A stretch of 64,000 nt of DNA, taken from the NCBI RefSeq assembly GCF_014203215.1, contig NZ_JACHIM010000002.1, forward strand, positions 242,541-306,540. Reading direction: 5' to 3'. Shown here piece by piece: positions 48,499-62,208 of the stretch. Numbering within the stretch: the first letter of the stretch is position 1; every line of letters starts with the position of its first letter. Source of the DNA: Bartonella callosciuri. Lineage in GTDB: Bacteria; Pseudomonadota; Alphaproteobacteria; Rhizobiales; Rhizobiaceae. The position numbers and the translations under genes were made by a program. Below the pieces are notes generated by a model. That model was not told the origin of the DNA, made no database searches, and worked only from the letters and a program-made list of their open reading frames with translations.

Positions 48499-50811
48499 TT
48501 AACTTTGTTGAATTGGCATTGTAAGGATTACAGTTGTCCCTTTCATTTCTTTAGAGATAATTTCAAGTTTCCCTTTGTGTAATTCTAGCAAGGAGCGTGA
48601 AATGGCTAAGCCAAGGCCTGATCCAGTATGGGTTTTCGTAAGTTGATTTTCAACTTGTTCAAAAGGCTGCCCAAGTTTTTTGATTGCTGATTGGGGAATG
48701 CCAACGCCTGTATCTTTAATTCTACAGATAAGGTTATTTTTTTTCTTGAAAGCACAGATATCAATACTCCCACCAGAAGGTGTGAATTTAACAGCATTAG
48801 AGATAAGATTAAGGAAGATCTGTTTCATAGCACGACCATCAACTTCTGCATGGAGTTCCGGCGCAATATTTGTTGTAATAGAGATATTTTTTTCTTGAGC
48901 TTGGGGGGTAAGTGTTCGTGTCGCTTCACTGATGATTGGCCCAAGATCGGTATTTTTACAATCAAGGGTAAACCTTCCAGCTTCGATTTTGGACATATCA
49001 AGGATATCATTGATAAGGGTTAAAAGATGATTGCCTGAATTATAAATATCATGCATATATTCTTTATAGCGTTGCGAGCCAAGAGGACCAAAGGTGGACT
49101 GCAACATGATATCGGAAAAGCCAAGAATGGCGTTAAGGGGAGTACGCAATTCATGGGACATATTGGCTAAAAATTCTGATTTAGCTTTGTTAGCACTTTC
49201 AGCGCGCTCTTTTTCTGCTTTCAGACTTTTATTAAGTTTTTCAACTTCTGTTGCACGTTGTTGAGCACTTCCTCGAGCACGTTTGAGCTCTTGAATGAAA
49301 GAAAAAAGGCGTCTTTCACTATCTTCAAATTTTTCCTGTTGTTGTTTAAGTTCAGAAATATCTGTACCAACACAAACAAGCCCTCCATCTTGGGTGCGCC
49401 GTTCATTAATTTTGAGCCAATAACCATCTGCAGTTTGGCAAATACTGGTTAGATTACCAGTACCATCGTCTTTAAGAGGATATTCATTGATTGCAGGGCG
49501 GGCCATGGCTTCGACAGTTGCGCGTTGGATTCCTGGTTGTAAGACTTGTTTAGGGATAGCCGCATATTCGCAAAATTTGCTATTGGACATGACTAAACGC
49601 TCTTCTGAATCCCATAATACGAAAGATTCTGAAATATTTTCAATCGCGTCGCGGATACGAAGATCGGCTTGCGCTGTTTCTTCTGCAAGTTTATGTTGTT
49701 CACTAATATCGAAAGCAATACCCACCAAATGAGGTTCTTCTTCATCTGTCACTTCAGCACGAATGCGCATCCATACATAATGATCATCGGCATGACGCAT
49801 AGGGACATTAATATCGATATGCTTTTTTTTACCACTCATTAATTCTTGAGCAAGATCAAAAAAATTAGCATCATTTGGATTAATAATGGCGGTAATTTGA
49901 GAAATTGAGAGCAGTGCATCTTGAGGCACATAACCCAGCATTTCATAAATTGCTCGTGACCAGTAAACACGTCCGCTTGCCATATTCCAGTCCCACAATC
50001 CACAGCGTCCACGCATCATTGCCATGTCGATACGGTTTTGAGTTTTTTCTGAAATAAGATCTGTCCTGCGTGCCCGTACAATTTGATTGTAATAAGCATA
50101 GAGGAGTGCTAAAATAATGCCCGTAGTTCCTATGAGTAGGGTTATATTTAACGAAAAAATTTTGCGCCATTCTCTATAAGTATGTTGTGTTTTTTCACTG
50201 ATGAAGACACCATATTGCCCATTTTCTGTTTGCTCAAACAAAGCGAGAGCAGGGCTATCTTCACCTATGGTGATTTTCATGATTTCAGCCTGTGGGCTTA
50301 GAGACCGTAAAGTAATGTTCTTAGAGAGAAAGTCCTGTAAGGGTTTTCCTAAAATGATCTCTGAATTGGATGAAGCGAGAACGTTGCCTTTTTGATTAAC
50401 TATGGCAATAACAGTGTTGGGATTGATAAGGTTTTGATTGCGAAAATTGGTAAGAATATTTTGCAAATGATCATGAGAAAGGATTGCTGCTTTTCCTTTC
50501 TGCATAGCGGCACGATCAATTGTGTTGATAAGCTGAGCAGCTAAGAGAGTGATAGTAGAACGTGTGTTTTTATCAATTGTATTGCGCAAATCATAGATTG
50601 ATAGGAAACGAATTGCCGTAAGCACAACAAGAAATGCAATAACTACAAATGGAAGTGAACGTCGTAGCCAAGGTTCAATAAAGAGAAGTTTTTTATAGGC
50701 TGAGTTAGAAAGCAAATTGATACGCTCTGTCTGCGCTTTGTGCTTTTGAGTGCTCAATTTTGAATCAGCATAGACCTCCGTTGGCGCATTATATGCGTCC
50801 AGTTTAGCCAT
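48499..50811 (-). CDS. pleC: PleC-type PAS sensor histidine kinase
   Basis: 770 residues. Membrane segments at about 53-72 and 222-240 bracket a periplasmic domain. Two PAS domains follow (about 262-375 and 385-490), then a coiled linker, HisKA with H553 in ANMSHELRTPLNAILGFSD, and the ATPase domain with NLISNAVKF, DTGVGI and GSGLGLAISRSL. The block after the histidine (GPLGSQRYKEYMHDIYNSG) is typical of the PleC/DivJ/PdhS kinases that act on DivK. Length and its place near glnE agree with S. meliloti PleC. Another member of this kinase group is possible but less likely. AAAGGAA precedes the ATG. Confidence 0.8.
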   Translation of the reverse strand: MAKLDAYNAPTEVYADSKLSTQKHKAQTERINLLSNSAYKKLLFIEPWLRRSLPFVVIAFLVVLTAIRFLSIYDLRNTIDKNTRSTITLLAAQLINTIDRAAMQKGKAAILSHDHLQNILTNFRNQNLINPNTVIAIVNQKGNVLASSNSEIILGKPLQDFLSKNITLRSLSPQAEIMKITIGEDSPALALFEQTENGQYGVFISEKTQHTYREWRKIFSLNITLLIGTTGIILALLYAYYNQIVRARRTDLISEKTQNRIDMAMMRGRCGLWDWNMASGRVYWSRAIYEMLGYVPQDALLSISQITAIINPNDANFFDLAQELMSGKKKHIDINVPMRHADDHYVWMRIRAEVTDEEEPHLVGIAFDISEQHKLAEETAQADLRIRDAIENISESFVLWDSEERLVMSNSKFCEYAAIPKQVLQPGIQRATVEAMARPAINEYPLKDDGTGNLTSICQTADGYWLKINERRTQDGGLVCVGTDISELKQQQEKFEDSERRLFSFIQELKRARGSAQQRATEVEKLNKSLKAEKERAESANKAKSEFLANMSHELRTPLNAILGFSDIMLQSTFGPLGSQRYKEYMHDIYNSGNHLLTLINDILDMSKIEAGRFTLDCKNTDLGPIISEATRTLTPQAQEKNISITTNIAPELHAEVDGRAMKQIFLNLISNAVKFTPSGGSIDICAFKKKNNLICRIKDTGVGIPQSAIKKLGQPFEQVENQLTKTHTGSGLGLAISRSLLELHKGKLEIISKEMKGTTVILTMPIQQS

Positions 50812-50987
50812 TTCTAGTTCCTTTAATTATAGAATAATATATTTTAAAAACTGCTTCGATACTCATAATAAACCCATAGGGTGCAATGAATCAAAACAGG
50901 AGTCCTCTGTCCAGTCTTTTTTTTAAAAAAAAGTAATTTTACTTTTATAAGAGTGGAGTGTGGAAATGCAAAGGAACATTAATCTGA

Positions 50988-51020
50988 CCTATAAACAGGT
51001 TTAAAGTTCCTGTTTATAGG
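50988..51020 (-). terminator. Perfect 12-base inverted repeat between pepN and pleC
   Basis: CCTATAAACAGG (50988-50999) and CCTGTTTATAGG (51009-51020) with a 9-base spacer. It lies 78 bases past the pepN stop, a good place for a terminator, but the T tract is poor on either strand. It could also be an operator for pleC, whose start is 177 bases away. Confidence 0.5.
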
Positions 51021-51097
51021 CTTATTATTATAGAGCAGCGCATTAATCTTATTTCATAAAAAATGGTATAACATACTGATTATAAATATTTTTTATT

Positions 51098-53725
51098 TTA
51101 AGCAAGCAGACGATTGATGATGTCATTGACATCGCTTGACAATTGGGGAGCTTCTGCAATTGTTTTTAATGCAGTTTCAAGTTTTTGTTGCCGAATAGGC
51201 TCTAATTGTCGCCAAGAGCGCATCATTGTTAGTAATCGCGAAGCAAGCTGTGGATTTTTTTTGTCAATTTCTAAAATCATTTTGCAAAGAAAATGATAGG
51301 ATGCACCATCAGTTCTGTTAAAACCTGTTAAATTATTAGATGCGAAGACACCAATCAAGGCTCGTACACGATTTGGATTATCTTGTGAAAAAAGCGGATG
51401 TTGCATAAGCTTTTGAACATGATCAAGTGTTGATGCTCCCGCAACCATTGCTTGAATGGAAAACCATTTATCCATTACTAAAGGATCATGCCGATATCGG
51501 TTTTCAAAATCATTTAAAGCATTTTTCGTTTGCTCACTTTTGTTGAAGTGCCGCACTAAAATAGTTATACTAGCCATACGATCAGTCATATTATTAGCTG
51601 TTGCATATTGTGTGGCAGCACGGTTTGGTTGCGCTTCAGCAATGGAAAGATAGTCGAGTAGAATATTTCGTAATGCTCGTTTCCCAACTTGTGCAGGGGT
51701 TGATGAATAAGGTTCATTGGTTCCCATTTGCATATAAACTTTTGTGAAGAGTTCTTTATGTGTGTGTGCGAGTGAAGCTAAAAACTGCTTGCGCACATGG
51801 TGAATACAATCTGGATCAACATTTTCACCGATTATTTGGGCAAGCTCAACTTCGCTCGGTAAAGTTAAACAAAAGGCGCGAAACTCTGGTTCAAGGCTTT
51901 CATCTTGAGTAATGGCTCCAATCAGTTTTAGCAAAGGAGAGGGCATATCCTCTTTTGTTTGTGTTTTATCTTGAATGGCGTGAATCAAAGCTTGCGTTAT
52001 CAAACGGTTAAGCGACTGCCAACGATTAAGTTGATTGCTATCGTTTTGTGCAAGAAAGATAAGTTCACTTTCATTGAATGGGGTTTGTAGATTAATAGGC
52101 GCAGAGAAGTCTCTAAGCAGTGATAAAACAGGCTTTTCTCTCAATCCTCTTAATGTAAAGGTCTGGCTTTCCTGGGATAGAAGCATAACATCTGATTGAA
52201 TATCCGCATCAGCCTCATAAGTGAGAGACTCTCCATTCTGTCCTAACAGGCCAAAAGCGATAGGGATAAGCATAGGCTTTTTTGTGTTTTGTTGCGGGGT
52301 TGCTGGAATATGCTGTTTGGCATGGATTGTTAAAGTACCATCGCTGTAATGGTGGTTGATTTCTACATTTGGTGTTCCTGCTTGTTCATACCACAGCATA
52401 AATTGTGAGAAGTCTTGATGAGAAATTTCAGCGAAACAGGCGATAAAATCTTCAATTGTGCAAGCTTGTCCATCATGGCGTTGAAAATAGAGATCCATTC
52501 CTTTACGGAAGAGATCTTGGCCTAAAATAGTATGTATCATGCGAACAACTTCTGCACCTTTTTCATAAACGGTTGCGGTATAAAAGTTGTTAATTTGGCT
52601 ATATTGGCGAGGCCGTACAGGATGAGCGAGTGGACCAGAATCTTCAATAAATTGTGTGGCTTTTAATGTTTTTATATTTTCAATTCGCTGTAGACTTCGC
52701 AGATTTTGATCTGAAGAAAATTCTTGATCACGGTAGACAGTTAAACCTTCTTTTAAACAGAGTTGAAACCAATCACGGCAGGTAATACGATTACCGGTCC
52801 AATTATGAAAATATTCATGGGCAATGACACGTTCAACATTTCGATAATCATGATCGGTTGCTGTTTCAGGATCTGCAAGAACACATTTATCATTAAAGAT
52901 GTTAAGCCCTTTGTTTTCCATTGCACCCATGTTAAAGTCAGAAACAGCAACAATGTTGAAAACATTAAGATCATATTCGCGGCCGAAACATTGCTCATCC
53001 CAACGCATGGAACGTTTTAGGGCATCCATTGCATAGATTGCACGTTTCGTTTTTCCTTTTTCCACATAGATACCAAGTTCGATGTGTCGACCAGAGACGG
53101 TGGTAAAATGGTCTTCTAACTTATCAAGATCTCCACCAACTAAAGCAAAGAGATAAGATGGTTTGGGATAAGGATCTTCCCACACGGCAAAATGGTGATT
53201 GTTTTCAAGAGTTCCTGTTTCCACGAGATTGCCATTGGAAAGTAAGATAGGGATTTTTTGAGAATCCGCCTCAATTTTTACCTTATAGGTAGAAAGAATA
53301 TCTGGTCGATCATAAAAATAAGTAATACGACGAAAACCTTCTGATTCGCATTGTGTGCAATAAACACCATTTGAAAGATAAAGCCCCATGAGTTTTCGGT
53401 TGCTTTCAGGGTTCAATTCTGTGACCAATTGCAATGTAAAAGGCGTTGTTGGTGGGGTTATAATTTCTAAACGGGAAGGAGTAGCTTTATAAGCATCCTC
53501 AGACAATGTTTTCCCATTAAGAGTAACAGAAACTAATGTAAGATCATCACCGGAAAGCACAAGAGGGGCTAAGCCTTTTGTATTGTGACGCGGCTCAATA
53601 GAGAGTGTTGCTGTAACAGAGGTTTTTGTTGGTGCCAAACGGAAGTGTAGTTGTGTTTTGGGAATAGTATAAGGCGTTGGTTGGTAGTCTTCTAAATAAT
53701 AAATGGGTACTGCTGATTGTTGCAT
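51098..53725 (-). CDS. pepN: Aminopeptidase N (M1 family)
   Basis: 875 residues from the ATG at 53725, chosen because AGGA precedes it and the product starts MQQSAVPIYYLEDYQ; the longer frame would run into the gene upstream. The enzyme removes N-terminal residues from peptides. The exopeptidase motif is GAMENKGLNIFN and the zinc site is HEYFHNWTGNRI with the third ligand in LKEGLTVYRDQEF. The alpha-helical C-terminal domain is complete. Its gene follows the uracil-DNA-glycosylase-type gene by 83 bases on the same strand. Confidence 0.95.
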   Translation of the reverse strand: MQQSAVPIYYLEDYQPTPYTIPKTQLHFRLAPTKTSVTATLSIEPRHNTKGLAPLVLSGDDLTLVSVTLNGKTLSEDAYKATPSRLEIITPPTTPFTLQLVTELNPESNRKLMGLYLSNGVYCTQCESEGFRRITYFYDRPDILSTYKVKIEADSQKIPILLSNGNLVETGTLENNHHFAVWEDPYPKPSYLFALVGGDLDKLEDHFTTVSGRHIELGIYVEKGKTKRAIYAMDALKRSMRWDEQCFGREYDLNVFNIVAVSDFNMGAMENKGLNIFNDKCVLADPETATDHDYRNVERVIAHEYFHNWTGNRITCRDWFQLCLKEGLTVYRDQEFSSDQNLRSLQRIENIKTLKATQFIEDSGPLAHPVRPRQYSQINNFYTATVYEKGAEVVRMIHTILGQDLFRKGMDLYFQRHDGQACTIEDFIACFAEISHQDFSQFMLWYEQAGTPNVEINHHYSDGTLTIHAKQHIPATPQQNTKKPMLIPIAFGLLGQNGESLTYEADADIQSDVMLLSQESQTFTLRGLREKPVLSLLRDFSAPINLQTPFNESELIFLAQNDSNQLNRWQSLNRLITQALIHAIQDKTQTKEDMPSPLLKLIGAITQDESLEPEFRAFCLTLPSEVELAQIIGENVDPDCIHHVRKQFLASLAHTHKELFTKVYMQMGTNEPYSSTPAQVGKRALRNILLDYLSIAEAQPNRAATQYATANNMTDRMASITILVRHFNKSEQTKNALNDFENRYRHDPLVMDKWFSIQAMVAGASTLDHVQKLMQHPLFSQDNPNRVRALIGVFASNNLTGFNRTDGASYHFLCKMILEIDKKNPQLASRLLTMMRSWRQLEPIRQQKLETALKTIAEAPQLSSDVNDIINRLLA

Positions 53726-53808
53726 AATTTTTCCTATTCGTATTTTAAAAGTTAAAGAATTAAACGAGTGTTTATGTTTTGAGTTAAGGGGGGAGGCAGT
53801 GTTAGAGT

Positions 53809-54636
53809 TTACAAAAGACTGTCTAAGCGGTTTTTTACTTCTAAGAAATCTACCCATGTAAGTTTTTTTTGACTAGGAGTTCGGAGAAGATAAGCGGGAT
53901 GAAAGGTTGGCATAACAGGTATTTTTATGCTGTTTTCGCTTTCATAGGTAAACCATTTCCCTCGTGTTCTTATAATTCCATTTTGAGAACCCGTAAGAAA
54001 CTGCATAGCAACTCCTCCTAGTGCTATGAGGATACAAGGATTAGCTAAATAAATTTGCCGTTCAATGAAAGGACGGCATAAGGCGACTTCTCTTGGTGTT
54101 GGTGTCCGATTTCCTGGTGGGCGCCAGGGAACAGTATTGGCTATATAAACATCATTTCTCGTTAGGCCAATTGATGCGAGAATTTTATTAAGTAATCTTC
54201 CCGCTTTTCCTACAAATGGAACCCCTTGTATATCTTCCTCTCGTCCTGGCGCTTCTCCTACAAGCATGAGCGGGCTTCCTGCTGTTCCATCTGAAAAACA
54301 GGTGTTTTTTGCTGTCAACTTTAATGAACAGCCATTAAACGCGAGAAGAGCAGATTTTAATTCATCAAGTGTATTGGCATTTTTTGCGATTTCTATAGCT
54401 GAAGATCCGCCTTGTATGGTAAAAGGATTAGGCAATGGGTGATTGTTTAACTTTATAGTTGGGGATATTTGTTGATTATGAGAAATATCAACTTCTTGTG
54501 TTGGTTTTTTCTTTAGGGGAGCAAGTTGACTAAAGCGATCAACAGGTAAATCGGTTAGGACAGCATCCGCACCACTTTCTTTATAAAAGCTTAAGAGTTC
54601 TTCATAGGAGATTGAATACGGCGTTTGATTTAACAT
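53809..54636 (-). CDS. Uracil-DNA glycosylase family 4-type protein
   Basis: 275 residues. The family core is plain: LMLVGEAPGREEDIQGVPFV, GKAGRLLNKIL, YIANTVPWRPPGNRTPTPRE and a C-terminal MPTFHPAYLLRTP. Family 4 enzymes remove uracil from DNA and bind an iron-sulphur cluster through an N-terminal C-x2-C. Here that position reads GCSLKL, with only one cysteine, so the cluster is doubtful. The first 90 residues are a poorly conserved extension. It is found in Rhizobiales as the main chromosomal UDG-like gene; activity is inferred. Confidence 0.85.
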   Translation of the reverse strand: MLNQTPYSISYEELLSFYKESGADAVLTDLPVDRFSQLAPLKKKPTQEVDISHNQQISPTIKLNNHPLPNPFTIQGGSSAIEIAKNANTLDELKSALLAFNGCSLKLTAKNTCFSDGTAGSPLMLVGEAPGREEDIQGVPFVGKAGRLLNKILASIGLTRNDVYIANTVPWRPPGNRTPTPREVALCRPFIERQIYLANPCILIALGGVAMQFLTGSQNGIIRTRGKWFTYESENSIKIPVMPTFHPAYLLRTPSQKKLTWVDFLEVKNRLDSLL

Positions 54637-55115
54637 TTTACTTTTTCTAATGACCTATTGACTGTGGATAGATCAGACAACATTACCCTTCAAGCTTTAT
54701 GGTGTATTCATTAGTCCGTGATGTATGAAACAACGATGGCCTCTTTTCTTTACAAAAAAAAGAAACTGTAAAACGAGATCGTTTACAGTTGTTTGCATTT
54801 TTCAATGCCAATCTTCTCTCTTAAGAGATGCTGAATTATTCTATAATAAAAAAATTTTTTACCGAATGCAAGTTGTATAAATTGAGAAAATATAAAAGTG
54901 ATATTATAAATTAATAAAATAATTTTTTTATTATTAAATTATATTTTGCATATTAAAAACAAATATAAAATATATCTTACTATAAATACTATTTTTATAT
55001 AATAATATAAGTATTTATCTATTTATATAGAATCATTGGATTTAAAATAAAAATCTACATAAAATGTAATTTATATTCAGAATATTGAGTCATATTGTGA
55101 TACAATGTTAACCTT
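54637..55115. other. AT-rich spacer downstream of the thiamin operon
   Basis: 479 bases between thiD and the UDG-type gene, both leftward. It holds a hairpin terminator (54752-54790); 54900-55080 is extremely AT-rich and carries no frame. Confidence 0.5.
54752..54790 (-). terminator. Probable terminator of the thiamin operon
   Basis: AACTGT (54764-54769) with ACAGTT (54785-54790), extended by AAA/TTT and ACG/CGT with one bulged A. Read leftward the hairpin is followed by TTTCTTTTTTTTG. It is 325 bases beyond the thiD stop, so the operon mRNA would have a long 3' tail. Confidence 0.6.
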
Positions 55116-55874
55116 TTAACAACATTTTTCCTTGTGATTTAAGAGTCGTGTTTGAATATATGCTTTTGCACTTTTTATGGCTTGTATCATAGATTCATTT
55201 AATGCCAAATGTGCTGCAATAGCGCTAGAAAGGATACAACCTGTTCCACGCATTGTTCCCTTTAAGCGCGGAGTAGAAATATTAATGATTTCAGTTTTAT
55301 CAATGAAGCTATCAATTGCAAAGGGACCATCTGCATGTCCACCTTTTATCAAGATAGAACGTGTGCCAAATGATAGAAGTTTTTTTGCTTGTTGTACTGC
55401 TTCTTCACGACAAGACGCTAATGGACTTTGGCTAAGAAGCGCAAGTTCTCCTCTATTAGGTGTTAAAAGATCAACATGAGGGAGAAGTTTGTTGATCATA
55501 ATGTCTATAATTTTTTCTGTTGTCAGTTTTCCCCCTGAGGAGGCAACAAGTACAGGATCAAGAATAACTGGAATACGGGGATAGTCTTCTAATACATGAC
55601 AAATCTCTGCTATGATAGCTTGAGTTCCTGTCATACCAATTTTTATTGCGCTTATTGGATTAGCCTCTAGAGCTATGCGCATTTGTGCGGCAATAAGTTT
55701 TGCACTCATTGGAACAATTTCAGCAACGTGGTTATTATCTTGTACGTTAACGCAAGTGATGGCTAAATTCGCTTTTACTTGAAAATGTGCAGCTGTTTCG
55801 ATGTCACAGGTAATACCAGCACCTCCTGTGGGATCGGTTCCTGCTACAATGAGAATAGAAGGCATTAACGCCAT
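55116..55874 (-). CDS. thiD: Hydroxymethylpyrimidine/phosphomethylpyrimidine kinase
   Basis: 252 residues from the ATG at 55874, with AAAGGTG upstream; an ATG at 55865 that shares bases with the thiE stop (TAATG) is a close alternative. ThiD phosphorylates HMP and HMP-P to HMP pyrophosphate. The N-terminal VAGTDPTGGAGI and C-terminal GTMRGTGCILSSAIAAHLA segments are the substrate and ATP/anion-hole motifs of the ribokinase-like fold. It is the last gene of the thi operon and overlaps thiE. Confidence 0.94.
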   Translation of the reverse strand: MALMPSILIVAGTDPTGGAGITCDIETAAHFQVKANLAITCVNVQDNNHVAEIVPMSAKLIAAQMRIALEANPISAIKIGMTGTQAIIAEICHVLEDYPRIPVILDPVLVASSGGKLTTEKIIDIMINKLLPHVDLLTPNRGELALLSQSPLASCREEAVQQAKKLLSFGTRSILIKGGHADGPFAIDSFIDKTEIINISTPRLKGTMRGTGCILSSAIAAHLALNESMIQAIKSAKAYIQTRLLNHKEKCC

Positions 55875-56470
55875 GCTTGTGTCACCTTTACCCACTGTAG
55901 CATACGCTGTTCAGGTTTTTTATGGAGGATAATATCGGTTACAACAGCAGCACTATTTGCTCCTGCTTTTAAAACACTAATTGCGCGTTCTGGGGTTAAG
56001 CCACCAATGCCCACTAAAGGTAAAGTACCAATGCGCTTTTTCCATTGTTTTATTTTTTCTAGTCCTTGAGGTTTCCATTTCATTTCTTTTAAGATTGTCG
56101 GATAAATGGGACCAAGTGCAATATAGGCAGGATTAACAGAGAGCGCGATATCCAATTCCTGTTCATCATGTGTGCTAAGACCAAACCTTATACCGTTTTT
56201 ACGAATTGCAGGAATATCAGCATTTCTTAAGTCTTCTTGTCCAAGATGAATAAAATTGCACTTTTCATCAATAGCGATTTCCCAATAATCATTGATAATT
56301 AACTGTGCTCCCAGTTTATCGCAGATGTTTTTTGCGCGTTTAATATTTTGACGGATCATTTTAAGATTTTCATTTTTCATACGCAATTGTATGAGTTTGG
56401 TACCCAAAGGAACCAAACGTTCAGCCCAATCCGCACTGTCAACGATGAGATAAAAGGGATCTAGTTTCAT
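55865..56470 (-). CDS. thiE: Thiamin-phosphate synthase
   Basis: 201 residues. ThiE joins HMP pyrophosphate and thiazole phosphate. The TIM-barrel motifs [33 protein letters not shown] and VGIGGLTPE are all visible. The ATG at 56470 overlaps the thiG stop by four bases (ATGA), showing translational coupling. The protein resembles the shorter rhizobial ThiE form. No defects were seen. Confidence 0.94.
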   Translation of the reverse strand: MKLDPFYLIVDSADWAERLVPLGTKLIQLRMKNENLKMIRQNIKRAKNICDKLGAQLIINDYWEIAIDEKCNFIHLGQEDLRNADIPAIRKNGIRFGLSTHDEQELDIALSVNPAYIALGPIYPTILKEMKWKPQGLEKIKQWKKRIGTLPLVGIGGLTPERAISVLKAGANSAAVVTDIILHKKPEQRMLQWVKVTQAWR

Positions 56471-57240
56471 GAAAATACTGCTTTTCCAATAACTGGCGTT
56501 GAAGGCACAGCTACATCGCGTGCCTCTAACATTCCTGCTGTATATCCCATACGTCCTGCTTGAACGGCTTTAGAAAATGCTTCAGCCATTAAGACAGGAT
56601 CATCTGCTTTAGCAACGGCAGTGTTAAGAAGCACTGCATCATAACCAAGTTCCATAGCAATGGCGGCATGTGATGGGCGTCCAATGCCGGCATCAATAAC
56701 AAGAGTAACATCAGGAAGGTAGGCACGAATAGAACGCAATCCATCGGTATTATGAGGGCCTTTGGCAGACCCAATAGGAGCACACCAAGGCATAATGACT
56801 TGGCATCCAACCTCGAAGAGTTTTTCAGCGACAATGAGATCATCTGTTGTATAAGCAAAAAGTTCAAAACCTTCACTGTTTAAAATTTGTGCTGCTTCGA
56901 TTAAGGAAAAAACATTTGGCTGTAAGGTATCAGGATTACCGATAATTTCAAGTTTAATCCAAGATGTTTTAAAGAGATCTCGTGCGAGTTTTGCTGTTGT
57001 AACAGCTTCTTTCACAGTGTAGCAACCAGCAGTATTAGGAAGTACTGTTATATCCAGTTCTTTAAGAAATTGCCAAAATTGTCCACTTTGTTTTCCACCT
57101 GCTGTTTCTCGGCGCAATGAAACTGTTACAATTTCTGTACCAGATTTACAAATAGCATCCCTAAGAACTATTGGTGAAGGATACTGTGCTGTACCTAACA
57201 TAAGACGAGAAGAAAATTGTCGTCCATAAAGATTCAGCAT
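56467..57240 (-). CDS. thiG: Thiazole synthase
   Basis: 257 residues. ThiG forms the thiazole ring from deoxyxylulose phosphate, dehydroglycine and ThiS-bound sulphur. The Schiff-base lysine is in [25 protein letters not shown] and the phosphate loop with [13 protein letters not shown] are standard. A strong GGAGG site lies just before the ATG, inside the end of thiS. It is complete and in frame within the operon. Confidence 0.95.
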   Translation of the reverse strand: MLNLYGRQFSSRLMLGTAQYPSPIVLRDAICKSGTEIVTVSLRRETAGGKQSGQFWQFLKELDITVLPNTAGCYTVKEAVTTAKLARDLFKTSWIKLEIIGNPDTLQPNVFSLIEAAQILNSEGFELFAYTTDDLIVAEKLFEVGCQVIMPWCAPIGSAKGPHNTDGLRSIRAYLPDVTLVIDAGIGRPSHAAIAMELGYDAVLLNTAVAKADDPVLMAEAFSKAVQAGRMGYTAGMLEARDVAVPSTPVIGKAVFS

Positions 57241-57244
57241 AGTT

Positions 57245-57442
57245 TTAGCCTCCTTGCATTGGGCTTAAAATTTCAATTTTATCTCCTTCATGCAAGACAA
57301 ATTGGCTTCGTGCATCTACGGGAACAACTTCAGCATTCACAGCAGTCGCTAGCCAATTTCCTTCATAGCCTAATTCTTCAAGCAAGAGATTAAGAGTGAC
57401 TACTTCAGTTTGGATTGTTTCACCATTGACAAATATTTGCAT
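57245..57442 (-). CDS. thiS: Sulphur carrier protein ThiS
   Basis: 65 residues, normal for ThiS. It is a ubiquitin-like carrier whose C-terminal GG (ILSPMQGG) is turned into a thiocarboxylate for thiazole formation. MQIFVNGE starts the beta-grasp fold. It sits between thiO and thiG with gaps of 3 and 4 bases, ensuring matched expression. Confidence 0.94.
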   Translation of the reverse strand: MQIFVNGETIQTEVVTLNLLLEELGYEGNWLATAVNAEVVPVDARSQFVLHEGDKIEILSPMQGG

Positions 57443-57445
57443 ATT

Positions 57446-60273
<2,828 letters not shown>

Positions 60274-61639
60274 TTAACGGGGATAAGTCCAAATTATCAA
60301 TCATGTGCGCTTGAATGAATGGTTATATATAATTTTTTATACCGATATATCTTAAATAAAAATCAAGAAGCTTTATTGAAAAATTGATTGCAATATATTT
60401 TATAATATTTGCATTATCCCCCATTTAAGGAACTTTTTACTTTTAAGAATATGGTTGACTTAAATCCTTGTATTGTCAATCGCAAAGATATGTTTTTAAC
60501 GGTTTTTATATTCTCTTTAAAACCGAAAGAAGGTACTATGAAATTGTCAGTGACAATACTAAAGTTTTTTATTTTTTTATAGAGAAATTGTGAAATCAGA
60601 ATTTTTTTCTAACGCGAAGGGATTTATATTTTAGCATTTCTGTTAATTTTTATTCTTCACCTTTGTGTCGTTCTTGGATTACACTTAGTAAAGTGTATTT
60701 AGAAACCAGCCGAGATCGTAGCATATATTATTTTAGTGCATATTTTCTTAATCTGTGTGCTTATTTTTTATTATCTAATTAATTGTAAGCTTTATAAAAT
60801 ATGTCCCTAATACTTTTGGGGATGAGGACCTTATAACTTTATTACGCATAACTGCTTCATCTCCAAGGGAACGAGTTTAGAATATTACGGTTAGTTCAGG
60901 TAAACTAAAAAAGCATTTGTTTTTTATTTTTTAGTAGATGGTATGATTTGTATGCTTTTTCAATGAACGTAAATGATATTACTACATCATAACTCTGTGT
61001 AAAAAAGAACAGTATCTATATCTGTTCAAGATTCTCTATAAACTACTGCTTATAATATTTTTCTCTATGAAGCTAGAATAATAAATACACTAATATTTAT
61101 TTTAATTATCAATAAAAAACATTTACTTGTCTGTTTTTTAAAGAAGTGATGGTTATAGTTGTTAAGAAAATCAGTAATGGGGGATGATATCCTAGCTATA
61201 AAAATAGTCGGGACGGTATAGCTATATTGCTTTGTGCTCTCTTAATTTCAGAAATCATTTCTCAAGAGCTTTAGGGAGATGATTAAGTGTGCGATTGAAA
61301 ATTGTCGTTTCGAAAGGATTATTATCAGATTGAGGGACCATTGATAAAACCTTAAAATGTTTGCGTAGTCTTTCAATTTTTAGATCTTTATTACAATATT
61401 GCAAATTCGATGATGAAGCGTATTTTTCTATGTTGGTTTAATAAAGCAGAGTTGGTTATCAAAACAGTTTGGCGAATATTTACTGTGGTATTGTAATGAA
61501 GAGGAAGAAGACCAATAGTTGCTAGGTTCTACTCAGAAGTGGTTATTGTTCTTGCAAAAAAATCTATCTATAATAGAATAAAAAAGTCATCGCTCTAAGC
61601 GTGGGGAGACAGGAGGTGATGAGAGCAGAATTGATTTTC

Positions 61640-61765
61640 AGAGATCAGTGATGCGCGTTTTACAGCAGGTGAAGGTACAGAATTGCGTTTTTCAATTTGC
61701 ATAGAAAATGAGACATATCCTTCAGATTTGATGGAGGTATGTGGTGCATCTTTAGTCTATTGAGG
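61640..61765 (+). pseudogene. Fragment of an unidentified, possibly phage, gene
   Basis: About 40 codons with sensible composition (EISDARFTAGEGTELRFSIC and continuing to ASLVY before a stop). No start codon or full domain is present; the neighbouring frames on both sides also look coding, suggesting frameshifts. Family not recognised. Confidence 0.35.
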
Positions 61766-62208
61766 ATATTATTTCCAGATTAAGTTGAAGAGTGGGGAAT
61801 CCACTATACTGAACCATCTTATGGAGCGCTGGGCTATGAACAGGAGGTGCTAAAAGGGCACGCTGGTGTTTATCTGATATAAATTTTCAGAAACAAACTT
61901 AACTAGGACAGGCTATGTTTTAAGGGGTATCTACGTGTAAATAAAACATGATAAGTAGTGTAAAGAATTTGGAGAAATCTTTTAAAATTTTTTTGATACA
62001 GATAATAGTCAAAAAAATCTTAGCTTATTTAAAATGAGGATAGAGAAAAACAAACTATGAAGTTTTGCAAATACAGGTCAAAAGAGAGGGGCTCTTTATT
62101 CCAATCATAGAGAGGAAATATAAAAAGAGAAAGCATAAAATATTGCTGACCAAAAAGTTTTAATATATTGAAAATACTATAAAATTTAATATTTTTAGGA
62201 ATTTCAAA

